From an uncultured Shimia sp. (GTDB lineage: Bacteria > Pseudomonadota > Alphaproteobacteria > Rhodobacterales > Rhodobacteraceae), in NCBI RefSeq assembly GCF_913054185.1, contig NZ_CAJXIV010000004.1, forward strand, positions 1 to 64,000: a DNA stretch of 64,000 bases, in the 5' to 3' direction. The notes below the pieces were generated by a model. It was not told where the DNA came from, ran no database searches, and worked only from the letters and a program-made list of their open reading frames with translations. The translations under genes were made by a program, and so were the position numbers. Positions 7,802 to 17,836 of this stretch are shown here, piece after piece. Position 1 is the stretch's first letter; every line of letters begins with the position of its first letter.

Positions 7802-9058
7802 ATGCGGTTTTCCGGCCTCAAGGTTTTGGCAGAGGGACTGACTGGCAACAAAGGCTGGTCCGCGCATTGGCGTGATGCTCAGCCCAAGCCGGAATATGAC
7901 ATGGTGATCATTGGCGGCGGTGGGCATGGTTTGTCGACCGCCTATTACCTTGCCAAGAACCACGGCATGACCAATATCGCCGTGCTGGAGAAAGGCTACC
8001 TTGGCGGCGGCAATGTCGGGCGCAACACCACCATTGTGCGGGCCAACTACTTTTTGCAGGGCAATAGCGAGTTTTACTCCCATTCGATGAAGCTCTGGGA
8101 AGGGCTTGAACAGGACCTCAACTACAATGTGATGTTTTCCCAACGTGGATTGGTCAACCTGTTTCACAGTGACGGGCAGCGGGATGCGTTTGCGCGGCGT
8201 GGCAACATGATGATCAATCAGGGGGATGATGCGGAACTGCTAGATCGGGAAGGGGTGCGCAAGAAGCTGCCTTACCTGGACTTTGAGCAGGGACGATTTC
8301 CGATCTATGGCGGGCTGTATCATCCACGCGGCGGTACGGCCCGCCATGATGCGGTGGCCTGGGGTTATGCCAGGGGGGCCTCTGATCGCGGTGTGGATCT
8401 GGTGCAGAATTGTGAAGTCACGGGCATCGACATCGAAGAGGGTGTTGTGAAAGGGGTGCAGACCAGCAAAGGCGTGATCCGGGCCAAGAAGGTTGGGATC
8501 ATTGTGGCTGGTCGGTCCGGATTGGTGGCGGGCATGGCCGGACGGCGGTTGCCAATTGAGAGCCATGTGTTGCAGGCCTTTGTGACCGAGGGACTCAAGC
8601 CGGTGATGGATCATGTGATCAGTTTTGGCATGGGGCACTTCTATATCAGTCAGTCGGACAAAGGTGGATTGGTGTTTGGTGGCGATCTGGATTTCTACAG
8701 CTCCTATGCCCAGCGCGGCAACCTGCCGATGAAAGAACATGTTATGGAAGCGGGCATGACACTGATGCCGATGATTGGCAAAGCGAAGGTGCTGCGGTCT
8801 TGGGGCGGGATCATGGATATGACGCCAGATGGTTCGCCCATTATTGATAAGATGGAGGGTATTGACGGGCTCTACATCGATTGTGGTTGGAACTACGGCG
8901 GGTTCAAAGCGGTGCCGGCTTCTGGCTGGTGTATGGCGCATTTGATGGCGACGGATCAGCACCATGACCATGCCGCGAAGTTCCGGATGGATCGGTTCCG
9001 CACTGGCGTGGGGATCATGGATGAAGAGGGCACCGGCTCTCAGCACAATTTGCATTGA
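7802..9058 (+). CDS. soxB: Sarcosine oxidase beta subunit
   Basis: 418 residues, a DAO-fold flavoprotein. The FAD dinucleotide-binding motif MVIIGGGGHGLSTAYY starts near residue 37. GGNVGRNTTIVRANY contains the region that binds the FMN shared with the alpha subunit, and the late motif YIDCGWNYGGFKA is typical of soxB. In heterotetrameric sarcosine oxidase this subunit demethylates sarcosine to glycine, and the one-carbon unit passes to tetrahydrofolate on the alpha subunit. It is the first gene of soxB-(exported protein)-soxD-soxA-soxG. Confidence 0.95.
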   Translation: MRFSGLKVLAEGLTGNKGWSAHWRDAQPKPEYDMVIIGGGGHGLSTAYYLAKNHGMTNIAVLEKGYLGGGNVGRNTTIVRANYFLQGNSEFYSHSMKLWEGLEQDLNYNVMFSQRGLVNLFHSDGQRDAFARRGNMMINQGDDAELLDREGVRKKLPYLDFEQGRFPIYGGLYHPRGGTARHDAVAWGYARGASDRGVDLVQNCEVTGIDIEEGVVKGVQTSKGVIRAKKVGIIVAGRSGLVAGMAGRRLPIESHVLQAFVTEGLKPVMDHVISFGMGHFYISQSDKGGLVFGGDLDFYSSYAQRGNLPMKEHVMEAGMTLMPMIGKAKVLRSWGGIMDMTPDGSPIIDKMEGIDGLYIDCGWNYGGFKAVPASGWCMAHLMATDQHHDHAAKFRMDRFRTGVGIMDEEGTGSQHNLH

Positions 9059-9068
9059 GGGCGTGGTG

Positions 9069-9629
9069 ATGAAAGTTTTGATCAGGAGTTTGGCGTTGAG
9101 TGGGGTAATGCTGGCGGGGCCTGTGTTGGCTGAAGGGCCAGATGCAGGGTGTTATGTGCGTGATTACTCCGATGCGCATTTGGCAGGGCAACCTGCGCAG
9201 GTGGTCGATTGGATGCAGTTGTGGATCTATCAAGACGACAATCAGAACAAGCTGGCCAACATGCTGGTTGGCTTTTCCAATCAAGGTCATGTGGCGGGTA
9301 CCGAACACGCGGGGCAGGTGTTGGATCAGTTTCTGCTGTGCTTTGACTACGACGGCCGAAAAGGCTGCGCGGTAGAATGTGATGGCGGCAATTTCTATGT
9401 GGCACGCGACACCGGCGAGGCCATGACCATTGAGACCGACAATTTGTGGGTGGGCGAAACCGACAGTTGTGGTGGCGCAGTGGATCTGGCGGAGGTGCCA
9501 GGCAAACCCGTGAAGTACAAGCTCAACCGAGTGGCGGCGCATCAATGTGAGGCTGCGCGCAGCGTTTATGATTTTAAGCAGAACAGCACCTCGGAAGCAG
9601 AACAGAGCAGCTCTGAGGACAGCAAATGA
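9069..9629 (+). CDS. Exported cysteine-containing protein inserted between soxB and soxD
   Basis: 186 residues, starting at the ATG ten bases after the soxB stop. A signal peptide is clear (KVLIRSLALSGVMLAGPVLA, cleavage near residue 21). The mature part has about six cysteines (GCYVRDY, LLCFDYDG, KGCAVECDGG, DSCGGA, HQCEAA), suggesting disulfides, and ends in a Ser/Glu-rich tail (TSEAEQSSSEDS). I do not recognise a family. The ATGA overlap with soxD places it firmly in the operon, yet the enzyme subunits are cytoplasmic. Confidence 0.75.
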   Translation: MKVLIRSLALSGVMLAGPVLAEGPDAGCYVRDYSDAHLAGQPAQVVDWMQLWIYQDDNQNKLANMLVGFSNQGHVAGTEHAGQVLDQFLLCFDYDGRKGCAVECDGGNFYVARDTGEAMTIETDNLWVGETDSCGGAVDLAEVPGKPVKYKLNRVAAHQCEAARSVYDFKQNSTSEAEQSSSEDSK

Positions 9630-9898
9630 GATTGACCTGTCCGCATTGTGGCGAACGTGATCGGCGCGAGTTTTACTATCAGGGCGATGCGGTGGCGTTG
9701 AACCGTCCTGATCCGGACGCCAGTGATGTGGTGTGGGATGACTATTTGCACAACCGCGACAATCCGGCGGGGATGACACGAGACCTTTGGTATCATGAAG
9801 GCGGTTGCGGCGCCTGGATTGTGGTCTCGCGCAACACAGTGACCCATGAGGTTTTGACCACGGCGTTGGCATCTGATGTGAAGGAGGCCAGCGCATGA
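9626..9898 (+). CDS. soxD: Sarcosine oxidase delta subunit
   Basis: 90 residues. The zinc-binding N-terminus is RLTCPHCGERDRREF, followed by the conserved WDDYLHNRDNPAG and WYHEGGCGAW, the His and Cys of which complete the zinc site. The length fits the family. Both ends overlap the neighbouring genes by four bases, the classical coupling of this operon. Confidence 0.95.
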   Translation: MRLTCPHCGERDRREFYYQGDAVALNRPDPDASDVVWDDYLHNRDNPAGMTRDLWYHEGGCGAWIVVSRNTVTHEVLTTALASDVKEASA

Positions 9899-12825
9899 GG
9901 ATTGCGGGCAGGGGCCGTGTGGATCGGAGCAAGCCGGTCAGTTTTACTTTTGATAGTCATCGCGTGCAGGGCTTTGCGGGAGACACAGTGGCCTCTGCGT
10001 TGTTGGCCAACGACATCAAGCTTGTGGCACGGTCGTTCAAATATCACCGTCCACGCGGCGTGATGGGCGCGGGCTCAGAGGAGGCCAATGCGTTGGTCAC
10101 CGTGGGGCGGGCGGCACATCAGGACCCGAATGTGCGGGCCACGATGCAGGAAATCTATGATGGTCTTGAAGTGCGCAGCCAGAACCGTTGGCCCAGTCTG
10201 GATGTGGACCTTTTGGCAATCAACGATCTTGCAGCCCCGTTTCTTGGGGCGGGATTTTATTACAAGACATTCATGTGGCCCAAGGCATTTTGGGAGCGGG
10301 TGTATGAGCCGATCATTCGCCGGTCGGCTGGCCTGGGCGCGCTGTCCGGTGCGCACAATGAAGACCTGTATGAGAAAGCCTTTGCCTTCTGTGATGTGCT
10401 GGTGATTGGCGCCGGGCCTGCGGGTCTGATGGCGGCTTTGACGGCGGCGCGGGCTGGGGCTGACGTTCTGTTGGCCGATGAGGACAGCGAACTTGGCGGG
10501 CGCTTGAACAGCGAGAACGAAGAGGTGGATGGTATTTCCGCGTCGGAATGGGCGGCGGATGTGGTGGATGAGCTGTCTGCCATGCCCAATGTGCGGATGA
10601 TGCCGCGCACCACGGTGACTGGTGCTTATGATCAGGGCACCTTCGGAGCATTGGAGCGGGTCAGCCATCATTTGAATGACGCAAGTGGACGACCGTTGGA
10701 GTGTTTCTGGCGCATCGTGGCGAAGCGTACAATCCTGTGTACTGGGGCCATTGAGCGGCCTATTGCGTTTCGCAACAACGACCGGCCCGGCATTATGAGT
10801 GCGGCGGCGGTGCGCACCTATGTGAACCGTTACGGTGTGGCCCCGGGGCGTGCGGTAACCGTGTTCACCAACAATGACGACGGCCATCGCACGGCGCGGG
10901 ATTTGAGGGCTGCGGGTGTGCATGTGACGGCGGTGTTGGACAGTCGAAAAGATGCGCCAGAGGGGCAGGGTTACCAGGTGATTCCTGGGGCTGAGGTCTG
11001 TGACGCAGGAGGGCGTAAGGCGCTCGAAAGTGTCACCTACCGAACGGTTAGCGGCGAAGAGAAGCTTGGCACGGATTGTCTGGCGGTGTCTGGCGGTTGG
11101 AACCCATCGGTGCATTTGACCTGCCATATGAATGGGCGGCCAGAGTGGAGCGAGGACATTCAGAGTTTTGGCCCAGTGGAGGGCATGGTGCCGGGCATGA
11201 CCACAGCGGGGGCGTGTAACGGCACATTCTCGACGCTGGGTGCGCTGAACGAAGGGGCTGAGAAAGCCAATGAGGCTGTGGAGGCGCTGGGTTTCAAGGC
11301 TGTGGAAACGGAGCGGCTCGTGGCAGAGGACGCGCCTTACAACTTGGAACCGCTTTGGGCAGTGGCAGGACGTGGCCGCGCGTGGTTGGATTTTCAGAAC
11401 GACGTGACCGTGAAGGATGTGAAGCAGGCTGCGAAGGAGAACTTTCGCTCTGTGGAACATATGAAACGCTACACCACTCAGGGCATGGCACCGGATCAGG
11501 GAAAAACCTCCAGCATGGGTGCATTGGCTGTGCTGGCGGATGCCACAGGGCGGGGCATTCCGGAAACGGGAACCACGACATTCCGCCCGCCGTTTGTGCC
11601 GGTGAGCATTGCCGCGCTGGGTGCTGGTGGGCAGGGCATTGGCTTTTCGCCGGAGCGGTTCACAACCAGCCATGAGGCCAGCGTCACTGATGGCGCGCCG
11701 ATGATTGAGGCGGGGCTTTGGTATCGTCCGAGCTATTTCCCAAAGACGGGCGAAACCAAGTGGCGGCAAAGCTGTGACCGTGAGGTGCAGATGGTACGCA
11801 ATGCGGTTGGGGTGTGTGATGTGTCCACGCTAGGCAAGATCGACATTCAAGGCTCGGACGCGGGGGCGTTTCTGGATTTTGTCTACACCAATACGTTTAG
11901 CACGCTGAAGCTGGGCAAGGTGCGCTATGGTTTGATGCTGCGTGAAGACGGCACGGTGTTGGATGACGGCACAACCGCGCGTTTGGGCGAAGAGCATTTT
12001 GTCATGACTACCACCACGGCGGCGGCGGGGCCGGTGATGCGGCATCTGGAGTATGTGCATCAATGTTTGCGGCCAGAACTGGATGTGTCGATGGTGTCGG
12101 TGACCGAACATTGGGCGCAGTTTGCGGTTGCGGGGCCAAAGTCGCGGGAGCTGCTGTCTGGTATTGTGGGCGAGGAGATCGACAACGAGCGCATTCCGTT
12201 CATGGGCTGCGGAGAGATCACAGTTGGCGGCATACGCGGGCGATTGTTCCGCATTTCATTCAGCGGAGAACATGCATACGAAATTGCGGTGCCCGCGCGT
12301 TATGGTGAGAGCCTGTATCAGGCGCTGGTGCAAAAGGCGGAGGCGCTGGGCGGCGGGGCTTATGGCATGGAAGCGCTTAATGTGCTGCGCATAGAAAAAG
12401 GCTTCATCACCCATTCGGAAATCCACGGGCGCACGACGGCTTTTGATATTGGCATGGAACGCATGGTGAGCGCCAAGAAAGATTGCATCGGCAAAACAAT
12501 GAGTGAGCGGCCCGGCCTATATGGCGATGAGCGTGAGCAGTTGGTGGGCTTAAAGCCGGTGGGGGCAGTGAAGCAATTAACCGCCGGGGCACATTTGTTT
12601 GAGGTGGACGCAGACCCCGTGCGCGAGAATGAGCAGGGGTATACCACCTCCGTCGGCTTCTCGACGACCTTTGAGAGTTTCCTTGGGCTGGCGTTTTTGC
12701 GCAATGGGCGGGCGCGGCATGGGGAGCAGGTGGTGATGGTGGACCATTTGCGCGGCGTGACTGCGCGCTGTGAGGTGTGTGATCCGGTTTTTTTTGACCC
12801 CGAAGGAGGGCGGATGCGTGGTTGA
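9895..12825 (+). CDS. soxA: Sarcosine oxidase alpha subunit
   Basis: 976 residues. The N-terminal domain has the ferredoxin-like fold (FTFDSHRVQGFAGDTVASAL) and RSFKYHRPRG. A pyridine-nucleotide/FAD domain follows with VLVIGAGPAGLMAALTAA near residue 165 and LCTGAIERPIAFRNNDRPG. From about residue 600 there is a GcvT-like aminomethyltransferase domain (VCDVSTLGKIDIQG, FISFSGEHAYEI-type blocks) that transfers the methylene to tetrahydrofolate. The length is normal for heterotetrameric SoxA. It overlaps soxD by ATGA and soxG by eight bases. Confidence 0.95.
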   Translation: MRIAGRGRVDRSKPVSFTFDSHRVQGFAGDTVASALLANDIKLVARSFKYHRPRGVMGAGSEEANALVTVGRAAHQDPNVRATMQEIYDGLEVRSQNRWPSLDVDLLAINDLAAPFLGAGFYYKTFMWPKAFWERVYEPIIRRSAGLGALSGAHNEDLYEKAFAFCDVLVIGAGPAGLMAALTAARAGADVLLADEDSELGGRLNSENEEVDGISASEWAADVVDELSAMPNVRMMPRTTVTGAYDQGTFGALERVSHHLNDASGRPLECFWRIVAKRTILCTGAIERPIAFRNNDRPGIMSAAAVRTYVNRYGVAPGRAVTVFTNNDDGHRTARDLRAAGVHVTAVLDSRKDAPEGQGYQVIPGAEVCDAGGRKALESVTYRTVSGEEKLGTDCLAVSGGWNPSVHLTCHMNGRPEWSEDIQSFGPVEGMVPGMTTAGACNGTFSTLGALNEGAEKANEAVEALGFKAVETERLVAEDAPYNLEPLWAVAGRGRAWLDFQNDVTVKDVKQAAKENFRSVEHMKRYTTQGMAPDQGKTSSMGALAVLADATGRGIPETGTTTFRPPFVPVSIAALGAGGQGIGFSPERFTTSHEASVTDGAPMIEAGLWYRPSYFPKTGETKWRQSCDREVQMVRNAVGVCDVSTLGKIDIQGSDAGAFLDFVYTNTFSTLKLGKVRYGLMLREDGTVLDDGTTARLGEEHFVMTTTTAAAGPVMRHLEYVHQCLRPELDVSMVSVTEHWAQFAVAGPKSRELLSGIVGEEIDNERIPFMGCGEITVGGIRGRLFRISFSGEHAYEIAVPARYGESLYQALVQKAEALGGGAYGMEALNVLRIEKGFITHSEIHGRTTAFDIGMERMVSAKKDCIGKTMSERPGLYGDEREQLVGLKPVGAVKQLTAGAHLFEVDADPVRENEQGYTTSVGFSTTFESFLGLAFLRNGRARHGEQVVMVDHLRGVTARCEVCDPVFFDPEGGRMRG

Positions 12826-13363
12826 GTTGATTGCAAAGACGCCTTGTGAAACCTTGCTGCCGCTGACCGTTGGCGATGTGTCGTTGACCGAAGAACTGCC
12901 GGTGAGCCTGACGATGATCACCGCCCGCAAGGAACGGTTCGCAGCCTGTTCCGATCTCTTGAAGTCCGCGCATGGCATGGCAATGCCAAAACCCAATCGG
13001 GCGACGGGCACGGCTGCGAGCCGTGCTGTCTGGTTCGGGCCTGGTCAGGCCATGTTGCTTGGACCTACGCCAAACTGGATCCTGCAGAACGAGGCCACTG
13101 TGGTGGATCAAAGCGATGCTTGGACGGTTGTGAAGCTGGAAGGCGCAGAGGCAGAGGGTGTGTTGGCACGGCTTGTGCCTGTTGACTTGCGCGCGACGAC
13201 CTTCAAACGCGGGAACACGGCGCGTACGATGCTGGGACATATGACGGTGTCGGTGACCCGTGTCGGGGAGCAGGTGTTTCAGATCATGACGTTCCGCTCC
13301 ATGGCCAAAACACTTGTTCACGATTTGCAAAGGGCCATGGAAAGCCTTGCCGCACGCGGGTAG
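12818..13363 (+). CDS. soxG: Sarcosine oxidase gamma subunit
   Basis: 181 residues with the soxG pattern (AVWFGPGQAMLLG, VVDQSDAWTVVKLEG, VLARLVPVDLR, VTRVGEQVFQIMTFRSMA). The gene is distantly related to GcvT and caps the oxidase complex. The frame opens at 12770, but AAGGAGGG at 12803-12810 lies eight bases before a GTG at 12818, which I take as the start; it overlaps the end of soxA by eight bases. Last subunit gene of the operon. Confidence 0.9.
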   Translation: MVELIAKTPCETLLPLTVGDVSLTEELPVSLTMITARKERFAACSDLLKSAHGMAMPKPNRATGTAASRAVWFGPGQAMLLGPTPNWILQNEATVVDQSDAWTVVKLEGAEAEGVLARLVPVDLRATTFKRGNTARTMLGHMTVSVTRVGEQVFQIMTFRSMAKTLVHDLQRAMESLAARG

Positions 13364-13397
13364 TCTCGCTGGGTCTAAAGTGATTCAGGAGGCCTTG

Positions 13398-13733
13398 ATG
13401 GTCCGTTATACTCTCGTGGCGCTGATGCTAAGCAGTGCAGCCTATGCAGCCGATGGCAAAGAAGACACCTGTATGTATCAGGGTCAGGTTATCAAAGCGA
13501 TCCAGGACGCGCGCCTGGACAAGGTGAAGGCTAAAGATTTGGAAGAGTATCTGCTGGCTAGCGAGCCAACTTGGCCCGAAAACTACAACGCGGCAATTCT
13601 GCATTTTGCGCCGGTGGTCTATGGTGCCAAAAAGCGAGACCTGAAAAAGATCGATCTGGGTGCACAAGTTGAGCAACAGTGTCTGGACAATTGGGACCAA
13701 ATTCAGGAAATGCAGAAGTCCGCTTCAAACTGA
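13398..13733 (+). CDS. Small exported protein downstream of soxG
   Basis: 111 residues with a short signal peptide (VRYTLVALMLSSAAYA, cleavage near residue 18). The mature chain is charged and probably helical, with one N-terminal and one C-terminal cysteine (DTCMYQG, EQQCLDNW) that could pair. CAGGAGG lies just upstream of the ATG. The family is not recognised. It may be read through from the sox operon, 34 bases after soxG, or transcribed with dnaG. Confidence 0.65.
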   Translation: MVRYTLVALMLSSAAYAADGKEDTCMYQGQVIKAIQDARLDKVKAKDLEEYLLASEPTWPENYNAAILHFAPVVYGAKKRDLKKIDLGAQVEQQCLDNWDQIQEMQKSASN

Positions 13734-13748
13734 CCTAATCGGATCAAC

Positions 13749-15710
13749 ATGTCCTTACCGCCCGGATTCCTAGATGAGCTTCGCAGCCGCACCTCCATCG
13801 TTCAGGTGGTGGGGCGCAAAGTCATGTGGGAAGCGCGCAAGTCCAATCAGGGCAAGGGTGACATGTGGGCGCCGTGCCCGTTTCACCATGAAAAAACCGC
13901 GTCTTTTCATGTCGATGATCGCAAGGGGTATTATTACTGTTTTGGCTGTCAGGCCAAGGGCGACGCGATCAAGTTTGTGACCGAAACCGAGAACGTCGGC
14001 TTTATGGAAGCGGTGGAAATTCTGGCGGAAGAAGCTGGGATGACCATGCCCAAGCGTGATCCGCAGGCGCAACAGAAAGCTGACCGTCGCACGCAGCTGT
14101 CGGATGTCATGGAAATGGCTGTGCAGCATTTCCGGCTGATGTTGAATGCTGGGGCAGGGAGCGAGGCGCGGGCTTACCTTGATCGGCGCGGCATGGCGCA
14201 GGAGACGCGGGACAGATTTGACATCGGTTTTGCACCGGACGGGTGGCAGGGCCTTTGGGATGCGTTGACCGGCAAAGGCGTGGACCCGGACTTGATCATG
14301 GGCGCTGGGCTGGCAAAGCCGTCCAACAAAGGTGGCAAGCCCTATGACACCTTCCGCAATCGGATTATGTTCCCCATCCGGGATGCGCGCGGCAAATGCA
14401 TTGCCTTTGGTGGGCGGGCGATGGACCCAAATGACAATGCCAAATATCTCAACAGTCCGGAGACGGAGCTGTTTGACAAAGGACGCAGCCTCTACAACCA
14501 TGGTCCGGCACGGGAAGCTGCAGGTAAAGGCCAGCCTTTGATTGTGGCGGAAGGCTACATGGATGTGATTGCCTTGTGTGACGCTGGCTTTGGCGCCTCG
14601 GTGGCGCCGCTGGGGACAGCGGTAACAGAAAACCAGTTGCAGTTGCTGTGGCGGATTTCAGATGAGCCAATCATCGCGCTTGATGGTGATAAGGCGGGCA
14701 TTCGCGCGGCCATGCGGGTTGTTGATTTGGCTTTGCCCTTGCTGGAAGCCGGCAAATCTCTACGCTTTGCGATCATGCCAGATGGGCAAGACCCTGACGA
14801 CCTGATCAAGGCAAAAGGCGCAAGTGCTGTGCAAAAGGTGCTCGATGCGGCCATGCCAATGGTGAACCTGCTCTGGCAACGTGAAATCGAAGGCAAGGTG
14901 TTTGACAGTCCGGAGAGACGGGCTGCGCTCGACAAACTGCTCAAACAGAAGATTAAATTGATCCAGGACCCTTCGATCCGCAGCCACTACGGCGAAGCGA
15001 TTAAGGAGTTGCGTTTCCATTTGTTCCGACCGCAACGGGGCGGCGGAAAAGGCACATTCAAAAAAGGCAAATGGAGCGCGGAGCCGACGGTGCAAGCCCA
15101 CACCAAGACGTCGATGTTGGCGGCCAGCGAAGGGCCCGTGGAGAGACGGGTGCGCGAGGCCGTGGTTTTGGCCGTGGCCTTGGTCAATCCAGAACTGCTG
15201 GATGATTTTGAGTATGAGATCGAAAGCATGAACTGTTTGGATCAGGACAACGCGCATTTGCGAGATGTTTTGCTGCGTTATGCCAACACTCCTGATCCAC
15301 GTAGCAATGTAGAAATGGCTTTGGGGCTGGAGATGGTTGAAAACCTGCTGCGCCAACCCCATGTCGCCATCACCCCCGCGGTACGTAAGCCCGGCGACAT
15401 GGCGCTGGCGCGCATGACGCTGACCGAGGAGCTCGCAAAGCTCAAAACCGAGCGGGGGTTGAGCGAAGAAATCGCCGAAGCCGAAGAAGATCTCCTAAGT
15501 GTTGCTGATGAGGCAATGACGTGGCGGTTGGGACAAGCGGCTGAGGCGCGAAACAGAGCAATGCAAAGCGGTCTCGACGAAGAAGGCGGGGGCGATTTTG
15601 CTGTTGGCGACAATGGGGCGCCAATTGACAAGGATGAACGCGCGGCGTTGGATGCGCTGCGGGAAATGATCGATTTTACGAGGGGTGGGAAGCCACCACG
15701 CAAGGGATAA
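13749..15710 (+). CDS. dnaG: DNA primase
   Basis: 653 residues. It synthesises RNA primers at the replication fork. The N-terminal CHC2 zinc finger is CPFHHEKTASFHV plus YYYCFGCQAKGD (about residues 42-70). The RNA polymerase core follows, with TOPRIM residues in LIVAEGYMDVIAL near residue 265 and DGDKAG. A helicase-binding C-terminal domain completes it. Immediately followed by rpoD, the usual alphaproteobacterial macromolecular-synthesis order. Confidence 0.96.
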   Translation: MSLPPGFLDELRSRTSIVQVVGRKVMWEARKSNQGKGDMWAPCPFHHEKTASFHVDDRKGYYYCFGCQAKGDAIKFVTETENVGFMEAVEILAEEAGMTMPKRDPQAQQKADRRTQLSDVMEMAVQHFRLMLNAGAGSEARAYLDRRGMAQETRDRFDIGFAPDGWQGLWDALTGKGVDPDLIMGAGLAKPSNKGGKPYDTFRNRIMFPIRDARGKCIAFGGRAMDPNDNAKYLNSPETELFDKGRSLYNHGPAREAAGKGQPLIVAEGYMDVIALCDAGFGASVAPLGTAVTENQLQLLWRISDEPIIALDGDKAGIRAAMRVVDLALPLLEAGKSLRFAIMPDGQDPDDLIKAKGASAVQKVLDAAMPMVNLLWQREIEGKVFDSPERRAALDKLLKQKIKLIQDPSIRSHYGEAIKELRFHLFRPQRGGGKGTFKKGKWSAEPTVQAHTKTSMLAASEGPVERRVREAVVLAVALVNPELLDDFEYEIESMNCLDQDNAHLRDVLLRYANTPDPRSNVEMALGLEMVENLLRQPHVAITPAVRKPGDMALARMTLTEELAKLKTERGLSEEIAEAEEDLLSVADEAMTWRLGQAAEARNRAMQSGLDEEGGGDFAVGDNGAPIDKDERAALDALREMIDFTRGGKPPRKG

Positions 15711-15767
15711 TTCCCTTACGGCGCAGCCTTGTAAGCAACACATGAAGAAAACGGACGCGGTGGGGTT

Positions 15768-15812
15768 GCGAATCACCCTATTGCGGGGTTGATTCGGAGC
15801 CAGCGAATCACC
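15768..15812. promoter_or_regulatory. Repeated CGAATCA elements upstream of rpoD
   Basis: GCGAATCACCCTA at 15768 and GCGAATCACCTTA at 15803 are 13-base direct repeats with one difference. Between them GGTTGATTCG (15787-15796) carries the same core in inverse orientation. They end 26 bases before the rpoD start. A regulatory site is plausible; the binding factor is unknown. Confidence 0.4.
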
Positions 15813-15838
15813 TTAGCCCGAACTTGCAGGAGCATTGA

Positions 15839-17833
15839 ATGGCCGCCAAGGACACCGACGACCAGAAGCCCGCCGATCAGGACGCCGAAATCTCGCTCGA
15901 TATGAGCCAGACAGCCGTCAAGAAAATGATCGCTGAGGCCCGGGAGAAGGGCTACATCACGTACGATCAGCTGAACCAAGTTCTGCCGCCTGATCAAGTG
16001 AGCTCCGAGCAAATTGAAGACGTGATGTCGATGCTGTCTGAAATGGGCATCAACATCATCGAAGACGAAGAAGAAGAAGAAGAGGCAAAATCCACCGCAG
16101 TTGTGGATACGTCTTCGGCCAATCGCGGCGTGGCTGTTTCCAGCGGCGCTAACGAGAAGCTGGATCGTACCGATGACCCGGTGCGCATGTATCTGCGCGA
16201 GATGGGCTCGGTTGAACTGCTGAGCCGCGAAGGCGAGATTGCGATTGCCAAGCGCATTGAGGCTGGCCGCAACACAATGATCGCCGGTCTGTGCGAAAGC
16301 CCGTTGACCTTCCAAGCGATTACAATCTGGCGTGACGAACTTCTGTCTGAAGATATTCTGTTGCGCGACGTGATTGATCTGGAAACCACCTTTGGCAACC
16401 AGATGGGTGAAGACGAAGAGGAGGGCGAGTCTACGCCTGTGGCCGCTGAAGCTGCCAATGTGACCTCGGCGCCGAAATCGGAAGACGGACAGCAGGAACT
16501 CGACGCTGACGGCAATCCAATTGCCAAAGACGACGACGATGATGATGAAGACGAGCAGGCCAACATGTCGCTTGCAGCGATGGAAGCCGCGCTGAAGCCG
16601 CGCGTGCTGGAAACGCTGGATGTCATTGCCCGCGACTTTGCGATGCTCTCGGATATGCAGGATGCACGGATTTCTGCGACATTGAATGAAGACGGGTCTT
16701 TTTCCAAAAAAGACGAAAGCATCTATCAAAAGCTGCGGTCCGAGATTGTGGAGTTGGTGAATGAACTTCACCTGCACAACAACCGTATCGACGCATTGAT
16801 TGACCAGTTGTACGGCATCAACCGCCGCGTGATGCAGATCGACAGCTCCATGGTGAAGCTGGCCGACCAAGCGCGCATCAACCGCCGTGAATTCATCGAA
16901 GCCTACCGTGGTCGCGAGCTGGATCCAAACTGGCTGGACGACATGTCGTCAAAATCCGGTCGTGGTTGGCAGATGTTTATGGAGCGCTCCGTCGACAAAG
17001 TGACCGAGCTGCGCAACGACATGGCGCAAGTGGGTCAATACGTTGGTCTGGATATCCCGGAATTCCGCCGCATCGTGCAGCAGGTTCAGAAGGGTGAAAA
17101 AGAGGCGCGTCAGGCCAAGAAAGAGATGGTCGAGGCCAACCTGCGTTTGGTGATCTCGATTGCCAAAAAATACACCAACCGTGGCCTGCAATTTCTTGAT
17201 CTCATTCAAGAAGGTAACATCGGCCTGATGAAGGCGGTGGACAAGTTTGAATACCGTCGCGGGTACAAATTTTCCACTTATGCGACTTGGTGGATCCGTC
17301 AGGCGATCACCCGTTCGATTGCCGACCAAGCCCGTACCATCCGTATTCCTGTGCATATGATTGAGACGATCAACAAACTGGTGCGGACCTCACGTCAGAT
17401 GCTGCACGAAATTGGCCGCGAGCCCACGCCAGAAGAGCTGGCTGAAAAGCTGCAGATGCCACTGGAGAAAGTCCGCAAGGTGATGAAGATCGCCAAAGAG
17501 CCGATCTCTCTGGAAACCCCAATTGGGGACGAGGAAGACAGCCAGCTGGGTGACTTCATTGAGGACAAGAATGCTGTGCTGCCGCTGGACAGCGCCATTC
17601 AGGAAAACCTCAAAGAGACCACAACACGGGTGCTTGCGAGCCTCACACCACGTGAAGAACGTGTTCTGCGGATGCGTTTTGGCATTGGCATGAACACTGA
17701 CCACACTCTTGAAGAAGTTGGTCAGCAGTTCAGCGTGACGCGGGAACGTATTCGTCAGATTGAAGCCAAAGCTCTGCGCAAACTGAAACATCCAAGCCGT
17801 TCGCGGAAGCTGCGCAGTTTCCTGGACCAGTAA
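15839..17833 (+). CDS. rpoD: RNA polymerase primary sigma factor
   Basis: 664 residues, sigma-70 group 1. Region 1.1 is at the N-terminus, then region 1.2 ([17 protein letters not shown]), a long non-conserved region with acidic runs ([18 protein letters not shown]), and region 2 ([32 protein letters not shown]). Regions 3 and 4 follow, with [18 protein letters not shown] as the -35 binding helix. Its length matches alphaproteobacterial RpoD. It follows dnaG by 128 bases. Confidence 0.97.
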   Translation: MAAKDTDDQKPADQDAEISLDMSQTAVKKMIAEAREKGYITYDQLNQVLPPDQVSSEQIEDVMSMLSEMGINIIEDEEEEEEAKSTAVVDTSSANRGVAVSSGANEKLDRTDDPVRMYLREMGSVELLSREGEIAIAKRIEAGRNTMIAGLCESPLTFQAITIWRDELLSEDILLRDVIDLETTFGNQMGEDEEEGESTPVAAEAANVTSAPKSEDGQQELDADGNPIAKDDDDDDEDEQANMSLAAMEAALKPRVLETLDVIARDFAMLSDMQDARISATLNEDGSFSKKDESIYQKLRSEIVELVNELHLHNNRIDALIDQLYGINRRVMQIDSSMVKLADQARINRREFIEAYRGRELDPNWLDDMSSKSGRGWQMFMERSVDKVTELRNDMAQVGQYVGLDIPEFRRIVQQVQKGEKEARQAKKEMVEANLRLVISIAKKYTNRGLQFLDLIQEGNIGLMKAVDKFEYRRGYKFSTYATWWIRQAITRSIADQARTIRIPVHMIETINKLVRTSRQMLHEIGREPTPEELAEKLQMPLEKVRKVMKIAKEPISLETPIGDEEDSQLGDFIEDKNAVLPLDSAIQENLKETTTRVLASLTPREERVLRMRFGIGMNTDHTLEEVGQQFSVTRERIRQIEAKALRKLKHPSRSRKLRSFLDQ

Positions 17834-17836
17834 GCG

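Noticed and set aside
10075-11769. Very long minus-strand open frame inside soxA
   Set aside because: Shadow of soxA codon bias; rich in His/Arg/Pro, no domain.
15773-16870. Long minus-strand open frame over rpoD
   Set aside because: Antisense to a certain gene, composition of a mirror frame only.
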